From the NCBI GenBank assembly GCA_019746135.1, contig JAIESI010000172.1, forward strand, positions 1-32,587: a stretch of 32,587 nucleotides of DNA, given 5' to 3'. This document shows positions 22,692 through 30,235 of the stretch, piece after piece (position 1 is the first letter of the stretch; the number at the start of each line of letters is the position of its first letter). Made by a program: the position numbers and the translations under genes. The DNA is from Xanthobacteraceae bacterium (lineage in GTDB: Bacteria; Pseudomonadota; Alphaproteobacteria; Rhizobiales; Xanthobacteraceae). Below the pieces are notes generated by a model, which was not told the DNA's origin, ran no database searches, and was given only the letters and a program-made list of their open reading frames with translations.

Positions 22692-23588
22692 ATGGAGCTC
22701 CGCCAGCTTCGCTACCTTCAGGTTCTTGCGGAAGAGCTGCACTTTGGCCGTGCCGCACAACGGTTGGGCATCGCGCAGCCCGCGCTCACGCAGCAAATCC
22801 AAATCCTCGAACGGGATCTTGGCGCGAAGCTGTTCCAGCGCACCAAGCGCTCGGTCTATTTGACCGTCGCCGGCCGCCTGACCCTTGAACAGGCGGTACG
22901 CACGCTTGAGCAAGCCGAGCGCACGGCGACCGTCGCCAGGCAGGCCGGCCGCGGAGAGCAGGGCTCCGTCGAGATCGGCTTTGTCGGCTCGGCGGCGTTC
23001 TCCGGCCTGCTTTCGAAGATCGTCTTCGACTATCGCAAGATCAGTCCGGACGTCGAGCTTCGCCTGCACGAGCTCGACATCACCCAGCAGGTCGAGGAGG
23101 TCTACAGCGGCCGCATCGACTTGGGCTTCATCCGCCCGCCGGTGCCGCAGTGGCCCGACGGCGTGACGTCGCTGACCTTGTCGCGCGAGCCGATCATCAT
23201 CGCGCTGCCCAAGGGGCACCTGCTGTCTCGCCGCTCCGCGGTGCCGATCGCGGCGCTGGCCGAGGAGTCGTTCATCGCCACGCAATTCCAGGAGGGCGTC
23301 GGATTTTACGCGCAGGTGGCTGCGATCTGCCGCGCCGGCAACCTGACGCCGCGCATCACCCAGCGCGGCCGGCAGTTTGCGGCGATCGGCAGTCTCGTGG
23401 GCGCAGGCCTCGGTGTTGCGTTCGTGCCCGACTCGGTCCGCAACCTTCGCTTTCCCAACGTGGTGTACCGGCCGCTCGCCGATGCCGCCGGTTTCACCGA
23501 CCTGGCGCTGGTTTTCCGCAAGGCCGAGCAGGCGCCCGCGGTCGTTATGTTCATCAACAAGGCCAGGCAGGCCGCGCGGCAGAAGTGA
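22692..23588 (+). CDS. LysR-family transcriptional regulator
   Basis: A 298-residue LysR regulator. The winged HTH is at residues 1-60 (MELRQLRYLQVLAEELHFGRAAQRLGIAQPALTQQIQILERDLG), a linker helix follows, and the effector domain begins at about residue 92 (VEIGFVGSAAFSGLL). It belongs to the branch containing BenM/CatM-like regulators of aromatic degradation. It lies directly upstream of, and in the same direction as, the dioxygenase genes; an ATAAG-N5-CTTAT box sits between them. It therefore probably activates the dioxygenase operon in response to its substrate or a product. GAGAGG precedes ATG 22692. Confidence 0.92.
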   Translation: MELRQLRYLQVLAEELHFGRAAQRLGIAQPALTQQIQILERDLGAKLFQRTKRSVYLTVAGRLTLEQAVRTLEQAERTATVARQAGRGEQGSVEIGFVGSAAFSGLLSKIVFDYRKISPDVELRLHELDITQQVEEVYSGRIDLGFIRPPVPQWPDGVTSLTLSREPIIIALPKGHLLSRRSAVPIAALAEESFIATQFQEGVGFYAQVAAICRAGNLTPRITQRGRQFAAIGSLVGAGLGVAFVPDSVRNLRFPNVVYRPLADAAGFTDLALVFRKAEQAPAVVMFINKARQAARQK

Positions 23589-23607
23589 ACGGCGCGTTTT
23601 TCGCCTG

Positions 23608-23622
23608 ATAAGCCCAACTTAT
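23608..23622. promoter_or_regulatory. LysR-type binding box (T-N11-A dyad)
   Basis: ATAAG-CCCAA-CTTAT is a perfect 5+5 dyad with the T-N11-A geometry of LysR recognition sites. It lies 106-120 bp upstream of the dioxygenase start codon and 20 bp past the end of the LysR gene. No second activation box of equal quality is visible. Confidence 0.6.
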
Positions 23623-23727
23623 TAATTTCGCCGAACGCGTTATTGGCGGCTGCCGAAATTCGAATGATAGAAAATTGAAAGTGGCTGCCTCGCTTCATGC
23701 GCGGTCGCGTGACGGGAGGATCGTCCT

Positions 23728-24972
23728 ATGTCCGCTGCGATGGAATTGAACGATCGTTTCCAGTGGCCGGCCGACGGCGTGGTGCGCGCGCCGTACCGTC
23801 TGTTCTCCGATCCGGACATCTACCAGCTCGAGCAGGAGCGAATTTTCCGCGGAGCGGTCTGGAATTTCCTGTGCCTGGAGGTGGAGATCGCCAATCCGGG
23901 CGACTACCGGACCACGACCGTGGGCGAGACGCCGGTGGTCGTGACGCGCGACCGCGATGGCGCCATTCACGCGATGGTCAACCGCTGCGCCCACAAGGGC
24001 GCGCTGGTCTGCTTGAAGAAGAAGGACAATGTCGCGAGCCTCAACTGCGTCTACCACGCCTGGAATTACAGCCTCGACGGCCGTCTGAAGGGCGTCGCCT
24101 TCCGCAACGGGCTGCGCGGCCACGGCGGGATGCCGGCCGACTTCGACGTCGCCAAGCACCGGCTGCAGCCGCTCAAGGTCGAGACGTTCTGTGGCATGGT
24201 GTTCGGAACGTTCGACCCGAGCCTCGGGCCGGTCGAAGGCTATCTCGGCCCGGAGATGGCGCAGTTCATCAAGCGCAATCTCGGCCGGCCGCTGAAGATC
24301 CTCGGCACGCACAGCCAGATCATCCGCAACAACTGGAAGCTCTACGCCGAGAACCTGAGGGATTCCTATCACGCGACGCTGCTGCACACCTTCTACACGA
24401 CGTTCAAGGTCAATCGCCTCGACATGGACGGCGGGATCATCCTGTCGGACGAGAAGTGGCATCACATCAGCTTCGCGCGGCGCGCCAACATGCAGGAGGC
24501 CGAGGAGTACAACAGCTCCCTCCATTCGGCGAATTACGACTCCGCGCTCGACGGGCCGGGCCTGCTGCAATCCTGGAACGAGTTCGACGACGGCATCACC
24601 CACAGCATCCAGACCATCTTTCCGAACCTGTGCGTCCAGTTCACGCTGAACTCGCTGGCGATCCGGTTCTTCGCGCCGCGCGGCGTGGACGAGACCGAGC
24701 TGTTCTGGATTTACCTCGGCTACGAGCGCGACACCGAAGAGCAGTCGCAGATGCGCGTCATGCAGAGCAACCTGACGGGCGCCGCGGGCCTCGTTTCGCT
24801 GGAGGACGGCTGCATCAACGAGTTCGTGCAGCGCGGCACGAGAACGAGCCCGGAGGCGATGTCGTTCATGGAAATGGGCGGGCGCGAGGTCCGCTCGGAG
24901 AAGAACTCGCGCGCGACCGAAACCGCGGTACGCGGCTTCTGGCACGGCTATCGCCAGATCATGTCCTTCTGA
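23728..24972 (+). CDS. Rieske ring-hydroxylating dioxygenase, large (alpha) subunit
   Basis: A 414-residue alpha subunit. The Rieske [2Fe-2S] ligands are C87-x-H89 and C107-x2-H110. The mononuclear iron site is D212-x2-H215-x4-H220 (RDSYHATLLH), with a late Asp in SLEDGCINEF. The overall pattern (WPADG...APYRLFSDPDIYQLEQERIF, PGDYRTTTVGETPVVVTRD, RNNWKLYAENLRDSYHATLLH) is closest in my recollection to the AndAc/OhbB group that attacks anthranilate or ortho-substituted benzoates. It adds O2 across an aromatic ring using electrons from a ferredoxin/reductase pair, which is not encoded nearby. GGGAGG lies eight bases upstream. The beta subunit follows after 12 bp. Confidence 0.93.
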   Translation: MSAAMELNDRFQWPADGVVRAPYRLFSDPDIYQLEQERIFRGAVWNFLCLEVEIANPGDYRTTTVGETPVVVTRDRDGAIHAMVNRCAHKGALVCLKKKDNVASLNCVYHAWNYSLDGRLKGVAFRNGLRGHGGMPADFDVAKHRLQPLKVETFCGMVFGTFDPSLGPVEGYLGPEMAQFIKRNLGRPLKILGTHSQIIRNNWKLYAENLRDSYHATLLHTFYTTFKVNRLDMDGGIILSDEKWHHISFARRANMQEAEEYNSSLHSANYDSALDGPGLLQSWNEFDDGITHSIQTIFPNLCVQFTLNSLAIRFFAPRGVDETELFWIYLGYERDTEEQSQMRVMQSNLTGAAGLVSLEDGCINEFVQRGTRTSPEAMSFMEMGGREVRSEKNSRATETAVRGFWHGYRQIMSF

Positions 24973-24984
24973 TCGGAGGCGCCG

Positions 24985-25491
24985 ATGAACGAGATGACGA
25001 GGGCTGTGGCCGCGCAATCCGATCCGGGCGCGCGCGACCGGATCGAAGAGCTGCTCTGCGCCTACAGCCACGCGATCGACGACGGCGAGATCGACCGGTG
25101 GCCCGGCTTCTTCACCGAAGACTGCGTCTACCACATCACCAACCGTGAGGCCCACGAGGCGGGCCTGCCGATCGGCATCCTTCGCTGCGTCGGCCGCGGC
25201 ATGATGCTCGACCGGGTCAAGGCGTTTCACACCGCCAACATCTTCGAGCCGCACAGCTACAACCACGTGCTGGGGCGGCCCTCGATTGCGCTGGGCAAGA
25301 CGCCGGGGGTCTACGCCTGCCGGACCAACTTTCACCTGATCCGCATCATGCAGGACGGGCGCAGCGATCTGTTCGCCACGGGGAAATATCTCGACATCAT
25401 CACGCTCGCGGACGGCGCGGCGAAATTTCAGGAGCGGACGGTGGTGCTGGATTCCAGGCAGATCGACATATTGCTGGTGATCCCGATCTAG
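24985..25491 (+). CDS. Ring-hydroxylating dioxygenase, small (beta) subunit
   Basis: A 168-residue beta subunit of the NTF2-like fold. It reads IEELLCAYSHAIDDGEIDRWPGFFTEDCVYHITNREAHEAGLPIGILRCVGRGMMLDRVKAF, then HSYNHVLGRPSI and a C-terminal KYLDIITLADGAAKFQERTVVLDSRQIDILLVIPI. These are the classical helices and curved sheet of ring-hydroxylase beta subunits, which have a structural role in the alpha3-beta3 enzyme. It is 12 bp behind the alpha gene with GGAGG upstream, hence co-transcribed. Confidence 0.93.
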   Translation: MNEMTRAVAAQSDPGARDRIEELLCAYSHAIDDGEIDRWPGFFTEDCVYHITNREAHEAGLPIGILRCVGRGMMLDRVKAFHTANIFEPHSYNHVLGRPSIALGKTPGVYACRTNFHLIRIMQDGRSDLFATGKYLDIITLADGAAKFQERTVVLDSRQIDILLVIPI

Positions 25492-25724
25492 CGGCCGGGA
25501 TCGAACAATGAGTGGCCGCGGCGCGCGCGGCTGAGGTGACCAGACACTCGGTGTTGATCGGCGTGATCGGCGGGCTCGACGGCCGTCCGAGCGGGCGGAC
25601 CGGCGCGGCCGGACGCCAAGCCGGCCCGTGTCGACGCCAAGCCGGGCAACCGGTTCGAACGCGGTCGGGCGAGAAACCGCGGCACAAGCAAGAAAGGTGC
25701 AAGGCAGCAAGGGAGGAGGGTGTC

Positions 25725-26693
25725 ATGCGGATGAAGCTCGTTCTGACTGCACTTCTGACATTGTCGTTCGTCGAGGTCTGCGCTGCGCAGAAGTTTCCCG
25801 ACCGGGCGGTCCGGATCATCGTCCCCAATCCGGCGGGCGGATCGAACGACGGCGCTGCGCGGATCGTCGCGCAGGGACTGACCGAGCTGTGGCCGCCCGG
25901 AGTCGTCATCGAAAATCGCGCAGGCGGCGGTGGAAACGTCGGCGCGCAGGCGGTGGCGTCGGCGCCGCCCGACGGCTACACGCTGCTGCTGTCGTCGCCC
26001 GGCCCGATCGTCATCAATCCGTTTCTCTACAAGCGGCTGCCGTTCGACTCGCAGAAGGACTTCGTGCCGATCGCGCTGGTGGCAAACGTGCCGATCGTGC
26101 TGATGGTGCATCCGGGCGTCGAGGCGCGCTCGGTCGGCGAGCTGATCGCACTGATCCGCCGCGAGAACGGCAAGTTCGTCTATGCATCGTCCGGCGTCGG
26201 GTCGACGCATCATCTCTCCGCCGAGCTGTTCGGGAAAATGGCCAAGGTGACGATGCAGCACGTGCCGTATCGCGGCGCGGCGCCGGCGATGAACGATCTG
26301 ATCGCCGGTCACGTGCCGATGCTGTTCGACAACATCACGACGGTGATCCCGCAGGTCAAAGCCGGAAAGGTGCGGGCGCTTGCGGTCGCGAGCGCGCAGC
26401 GCGTCCCATGGCTTCCGGACGTACCGACCTTTGCCGAGGCCGGTCTGCCCGAGTTCGAAGCTTCGTCCTGGTTCGGGCTCTTTGCGCAGCGAGAAACGCC
26501 TGCCGACACGCTGGCGAAAACCACGGCGGACGTCAAAAAGGTTCTCACCACGGCCGCCATCAGCCGTCGGCTCGAGGACGCCGGCGCGATTGCGGGAAAC
26601 GCCTTCGGACCGGAGTTCGACAGGTTTCTTCAGACCGAGCGCGAGAAATGGTCCGACGTCATCACGACGTCAGGGGCAAGCGTCGCAGATTAG
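25725..26693 (+). CDS. TctC/Bug-family periplasmic solute-binding protein
   Basis: A 322-residue Bug protein. The signal peptide is MRMKLVLTALLTLSFVEVCAA, with mature start QKFPDRAVRIIVPNPAGG. The two-lobe family marks are GAQAVASAPPDGYTLLLSSPGPIVINPFLY, MMQHVPYRG-like (TMQHVPYRGAAPAMNDLIAGHVPMLFDN) and GKVRALAVAS. These proteins bind carboxylates, including aromatic acids; the membrane partners TctA/TctB are absent here, as is common for orphan Bug proteins. The start at ATG 25725 has GGAGGG at short spacing; the longer frame to 25512 is spurious. It is placed after the dioxygenase, so it probably captures the pathway substrate. Confidence 0.92.
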   Translation: MRMKLVLTALLTLSFVEVCAAQKFPDRAVRIIVPNPAGGSNDGAARIVAQGLTELWPPGVVIENRAGGGGNVGAQAVASAPPDGYTLLLSSPGPIVINPFLYKRLPFDSQKDFVPIALVANVPIVLMVHPGVEARSVGELIALIRRENGKFVYASSGVGSTHHLSAELFGKMAKVTMQHVPYRGAAPAMNDLIAGHVPMLFDNITTVIPQVKAGKVRALAVASAQRVPWLPDVPTFAEAGLPEFEASSWFGLFAQRETPADTLAKTTADVKKVLTTAAISRRLEDAGAIAGNAFGPEFDRFLQTEREKWSDVITTSGASVAD

Positions 26694-26746
26694 TGGAGGC
26701 ATGAGGGCCCCGGCCGCCGAAGACTTTGCCTTCGTGCCGGCAAGTT

Positions 26747-27931
26747 CTACGCCGAGATCGTGCCTCCCATACGGGCGTCGATGTTCACGCCCGCATCGCA
26801 GCCGGTAGGAACATGGTTCGCCGCGCGCACATACTGCGCTGCGACCCACGGCAGCTTCTCGACCAGAATCGAGATCTTCTTCAACGGCGCCGGCAGGAAC
26901 ATGGTCGCGCCGTAGATGCGGGTACAAAGCTGGGTGTGCTCGGTCAGCGGCCGCTCGCGGCGCTCCCACTGCGCAAGCGCGGCCTCGATGGTGTCGGCCT
27001 CGCGCAACGATTCGGCCAAGCCGAGCGCATTCATCATCGCGTGGCCGGCGCCCTGCGCGAGGTAGGGCGGCATCGCGTGCGCGGCGTCGCCCAGCACCGC
27101 GATGCGTCCGGCCGACCAGCGCTTCAGCCGCATGGTCTGGAAGTGCGCCCAGTGCGATTGCGGCCAGTCGGCCTCGTCGCGCATGCGCACGAACAGCTCG
27201 CGCATGAACGGAAACGAGCGCGCCCACACCTCGGGATCGATCGGCGAGACCGCGGCGCCCTCGTCCTGCCGGGTGCAGGTGAGCAGCACGTAGAACTCGT
27301 TCCGGGTCACCGGGCAATAGAGCACGCGGCGCTTGTCGGCCCAGGCTTCGATCATCACCGTGCCTTCGCGATCGTCGGCGGCGATCTCCTGCGGCCGTCG
27401 CGGGATGTTGATGCGCGCGCCGCAATCGCGGCCCCAGATCCGGCGATCGGTGAGGCCGAGCTGCTCGCGGATGCCCGAATTGATGCCGTCGGCCGCGATC
27501 ACCAGATCGGCCTTGCGGGTTTCGCCGCCGGCGAGCGCCACCGCGCCGGCCGGATCGGCTGAGGCGACCTGCGCGTCGAATTTGATCTCCGCGCCGGCCT
27601 CGAGCGCGCGTTCGGCGAGCAGCGCGATGATGTGCTGGCGGTCGATCCGGTAGGGGCTGCGCGCGGTCTTGCGCGTCATCACCACGCGGCCGGTCCGGTC
27701 GAGCGAATCGCGGCGGTCGATCCGCACGCCGCCGGCGAGCACCCGGTCGAGGATGCCGAAGCCGGCGAAGATGCGCGCCATGTTGTTGTGGATGGCGATG
27801 CCGTAGCCTTCGCCGAGCAGGCTGTCGCGCCGCTCGTTCACGCGCACCGTCCAGCCGCGCTCGGCGAGCGCGATGGCCGAAACCAACCCGCCGAAACCCG
27901 CGCCGGCGATTTCCGCGTGACCGGCCTTCAT
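26747..27931 (-). CDS. FAD-dependent monooxygenase (salicylate hydroxylase-like)
   Basis: A 394-residue class A flavin monooxygenase. It has GAGFGG (residues 10-15), the DG motif (IAADGINSGIR, Asp148-Gly149) and the GD motif (VLGDAAHAMPPYLAQGAGHAMMNALGL, Gly281-Asp282). It hydroxylates an aromatic compound with NAD(P)H and O2; it resembles salicylate or 6-hydroxynicotinate hydroxylases but the substrate cannot be fixed. The start ATG 27931 has no good ribosome site and lies 19 bp after the MetE-like gene, so coupling with that gene is likely. It converges with the TctC gene (53 bp apart, no terminator seen). Confidence 0.9.
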   Translation of the reverse strand: MKAGHAEIAGAGFGGLVSAIALAERGWTVRVNERRDSLLGEGYGIAIHNNMARIFAGFGILDRVLAGGVRIDRRDSLDRTGRVVMTRKTARSPYRIDRQHIIALLAERALEAGAEIKFDAQVASADPAGAVALAGGETRKADLVIAADGINSGIREQLGLTDRRIWGRDCGARINIPRRPQEIAADDREGTVMIEAWADKRRVLYCPVTRNEFYVLLTCTRQDEGAAVSPIDPEVWARSFPFMRELFVRMRDEADWPQSHWAHFQTMRLKRWSAGRIAVLGDAAHAMPPYLAQGAGHAMMNALGLAESLREADTIEAALAQWERRERPLTEHTQLCTRIYGATMFLPAPLKKISILVEKLPWVAAQYVRAANHVPTGCDAGVNIDARMGGTISA

Positions 27932-27950
27932 GTGGAGCGGCAGAACGGCG

Positions 27951-29117
27951 TCATTTCCAGAGCAATTTCGTTGCGATGTCCGCGCCCTGCCGCAACGCCT
28001 TGAATTTCTCCCAGACGACCGTGTCGTGAACCTCGGTCCGGTACAGCGCCTGCGACGAGAACCCGCAGTCGGCGCCTGCCATCACGTTCTCTCGGCCGAC
28101 GAGCTTCGCAAAGCGCATGATGCGCTCGGCGATCAGCTCGGGATGCTCGACGATATTGCTGGCATGCGTGATGACGCCGGGACATAGCACCTTGCCGTCC
28201 GGAACCTTCACCCGCTCAAACAAGTGATATTCGTGCTCATGGCGCGGGTTGGCACCCTCGAAGCTGTAGGAGCCTGCGTTGATCTTCAGCATATGTTCGA
28301 TGACGTCGGACAGGGCGGCTTCGTAGAGCCGCGGCCCCTCGTTGATGCCGTAGCAGGTGTGGAAACGCACCATCTCGGGCGGGACGCCCTGCAGCGCCCG
28401 GTTCGTGGCCGCGACATAGATTTCGGCGCGGCGCTTCTTCTGCCTATCGTCGAGGCCGGGTTCGACGAAGATGTCGCACAGGAACGGGTCGTCCACCTGC
28501 ACGAGCAGCCCGGCCGCAACGATCGCGCGATACTCCTTGTTCAGTTCCTCCGCCAGCGCATGGAAATACTCTTCGTCGGACTTGTAGTGCTCGTTGATGC
28601 CGACGCCGGACGGGGCGGTCGCCGGCAGGAACACCCGGTTTGCCGGAACACCGGCGGCCTGCGCCGCAGCCTTCAGGTTGTCGATGTCGATCTGCAGAAG
28701 CTCTTCACCGCGATACTTCACCGGTCCCACGCACACCACCGGTGTGATCGGGATCAGCGTGCCGCCCATCATCGCCTGCTTGAAGTATTCGGCGTAGTAT
28801 TCGGGAAACGCCGCGACTTCCTTCTGGAACAGGATCATCTTCTGGTTCGGCCGCGCCGCGTAGCCTTCGAGCCGCTGCTGGATGTAGGTGAAGAATCCGG
28901 GCTTGGAGAATTCGCCGTCGGTGACGATGTCGATGCCGCATTCGGCCTGCTTGCGAACGCAGTCCGCGACGGCCCTGCGGAGCGTCGCCTGATATCCGGC
29001 TTCGTCATAGGGCTGCTTGTTGAGCTTGGCCTTCATGACGTCGAGCAGCGCATGCGGCCGTGGCAGGCTGCCGATATGCGTGGTCCGGATGCGGTCGGTG
29101 TTCTGCTGAAGGGCCAA
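27951..29117 (-). CDS. MetE-like cobalamin-independent methyltransferase (C-terminal domain type)
   Basis: A 388-residue protein equal to the catalytic C-terminal half of cobalamin-independent methionine synthase. Zinc ligands H253-x-C255 (RFHTCYG), E287 (FEGANPRHEHE) and C351 (GADCGFSSQ) are in place, and TTHIGSLPRP opens the barrel. The folate-binding N-terminal half of MetE is missing, as in stand-alone MetE-like enzymes whose methyl donors are mostly unknown. Its company (dioxygenase, flavin monooxygenase, Bug protein) suggests methyl transfer in a catabolic pathway rather than routine methionine synthesis; this is inference. The start codon appears to be TTG (29115-29117), with GAGAGG six bases upstream; no suitable ATG lies near the domain start. 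Confidence 0.85.
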   Translation of the reverse strand: MALQQNTDRIRTTHIGSLPRPHALLDVMKAKLNKQPYDEAGYQATLRRAVADCVRKQAECGIDIVTDGEFSKPGFFTYIQQRLEGYAARPNQKMILFQKEVAAFPEYYAEYFKQAMMGGTLIPITPVVCVGPVKYRGEELLQIDIDNLKAAAQAAGVPANRVFLPATAPSGVGINEHYKSDEEYFHALAEELNKEYRAIVAAGLLVQVDDPFLCDIFVEPGLDDRQKKRRAEIYVAATNRALQGVPPEMVRFHTCYGINEGPRLYEAALSDVIEHMLKINAGSYSFEGANPRHEHEYHLFERVKVPDGKVLCPGVITHASNIVEHPELIAERIMRFAKLVGRENVMAGADCGFSSQALYRTEVHDTVVWEKFKALRQGADIATKLLWK

Positions 29118-29206
29118 GGGCTGCCTCTCGGATTCCGACGGTCTTCTCCAGTTGCGGCAGGATACACGCCGGGCGCCCCGAATGTATCCCCTTCGGCAAA
29201 AAGTAT

Positions 29207-29237
29207 GCGGCCTCCGGAGGGAGCATCCGGAGGCCGC
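29207..29237. repeat. Inverted repeat (12-bp stem)
   Basis: GCGGCCTCCGGA (29207-29218) pairs perfectly with TCCGGAGGCCGC (29226-29237) across 7 bases. No T-run follows on either strand that would make it a clear terminator. Confidence 0.75.
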
Positions 29238-29293
29238 GTTGACCGCTGCACCGCTCGCGAGACGGAGCAGCGGGGGAGCTCGGCAACTGCGGG

Positions 29294-29339
29294 GCATGAT
29301 GGCGTCCGGGACGCCCGACCTTTCCGGACGCCATCATGC
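29294..29339. repeat. Inverted repeat (16-bp stem)
   Basis: GCATGATGGCGTCCGG (29294-29309) pairs perfectly with 29324-29339 across 14 bases. The ends (GCATGAT / ATCATGC) match the outer arms of the RIME-like element at 21409, so it may be another member of that family. Confidence 0.8.
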
Positions 29340-29358
29340 TCCAACGCAGGACGACTGA

Positions 29359-29476
29359 CAGGAGCATTTTCAGGCGAAGTGTGAAGCGGTTCGCCGTGGA
29401 AAATGCGACCAAACAAACAGGAGCATTTTCAGGCGAAGTGTGAAGCGGTTCGCCGTGGAAAATGCGACCAAACAAA
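29359..29476. repeat. 59-bp palindromic repeat, two exact tandem copies
   Basis: Identical copies at 29359-29417 and 29418-29476. Each has outer arms GCATTTTC / GAAAATGC and inner arms GGCGAA / TTCGCC, and carries AAGTGTGAAGCGGTT, which is also in the element at 21409-21457. Located just past the end of flgH, it may also act in 3' end formation of that message. Confidence 0.92.
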
Positions 29477-29483
29477 ACGCTCG

Positions 29484-30224
29484 CTAGAACGGCAGCAGCA
29501 CGTCGAGGAACTGCTGGCCGTAACGCGGCTGCTGCACATCGGTGATCTGGCCGCGGCCGCCATAGGCGATGCGGGCCTGCGCGATCTTGGTGGAGTCGAT
29601 GGTGTTGTCGCTCTGGATGTCCTCGGGCCGGACGATGCCCGCGACGATCAGCTCGCGGATCTCGAAGTTGACCCGCACCTCCTGCCGGCCCTCGACCACG
29701 AGGTTGCCGTTCGGCAGCACCTGGGTGACGACCGCGGCGATGTTGGTGGTCAGCGCCTCGGAACGGTTCACCGTGCCCTTGCCCTCGCTCGACGAGCTGG
29801 AGTCGCCGGTGAAGATGCGCGTCGGAACCGGCGTGTTCATGATCGGCACCTTCGGCTTGCCGAAGAAGTTGTCGACGCCGGAGTCTTCCTTGTTCTCGCG
29901 GCTGCGCTGCGTCTCGTTGGCGATCACCGCCTTGTCGTTCAGGTTGACGAGGATGGTGAGGATGTCGCCGACCTGATGCGCGCGCTGGTCCTTGAAGAAG
30001 GCGCGCGAGCCGTTGCGCCACAGCGAGTTCGGGCTGTAGGACGCCGGCTGCGGCGTCGGCATCGGCATCTGCACCGGCTTGTAGCCGGCCGTCGTGGTCG
30101 GGTCCTCGATCGCGGTCAGGGGCGGCGGTTCGCCGAGCTGGGCCAGGCGGTCGATCGTCGAGCAGCCCCCGACCGACGAGCCGATCAGCGCCACACCGAG
30201 GATGAAGACGAGACGCGAATGCAT
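29484..30224 (-). CDS. flgH: Flagellar L-ring lipoprotein FlgH
   Basis: A 246-residue FlgH. The lipoprotein signal MHSRLVFILGVALIGSSVGGC has its lipobox Cys at 21. The L-ring core is SLWRNGSRAFFKDQRAHQVGDILTILVNLNDKAVIANET, TTNIAAVVTQVLPNGNLVVEGRQEVRVNFEIRELIVAGIVRPEDI and the C-terminal YGGRGQITDVQQPRYGQQFLDVLLPF. It forms the outer-membrane L ring. ATG 30224 gives the best signal peptide; an upstream GTG (30237-30239) overlaps the flgA stop. It is the last gene of flgF-flgG-flgA-flgH. Confidence 0.95.
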   Translation of the reverse strand: MHSRLVFILGVALIGSSVGGCSTIDRLAQLGEPPPLTAIEDPTTTAGYKPVQMPMPTPQPASYSPNSLWRNGSRAFFKDQRAHQVGDILTILVNLNDKAVIANETQRSRENKEDSGVDNFFGKPKVPIMNTPVPTRIFTGDSSSSSEGKGTVNRSEALTTNIAAVVTQVLPNGNLVVEGRQEVRVNFEIRELIVAGIVRPEDIQSDNTIDSTKIAQARIAYGGRGQITDVQQPRYGQQFLDVLLPF

Positions 30225-30235
30225 GGGGTTCTCAC

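Larger units (their letters stand above)
29118..29483. other. Intergenic region packed with inverted and direct repeats
   Basis: About 366 bp without a supported gene. It holds a 12-bp stem hairpin (29207-29237), a 16-bp stem hairpin (29294-29339) and a tandem duplication of a palindromic 59-mer (29359-29476) that ends 7 bp before the flgH stop. The promoter of the MetE-like gene should lie in its left part; I cannot point to one. Confidence 0.6.

Noticed and set aside
25500..25724. A possible N-terminal extension of the TctC protein starting at 25512
   Set aside because: A normal signal peptide and GGAGGG ribosome site fix the start at 25725. The upstream part is Gly/Arg-rich and includes a 13-base direct repeat (25612 and 25633) with no coding signature.
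29118..29297. A 60-residue extension of the MetE-like protein to an upstream start
   Set aside because: The added part is Arg/Cys-rich, runs through the inverted repeat at 29207-29237, and the conserved domain begins right after the TTG with its ribosome site.
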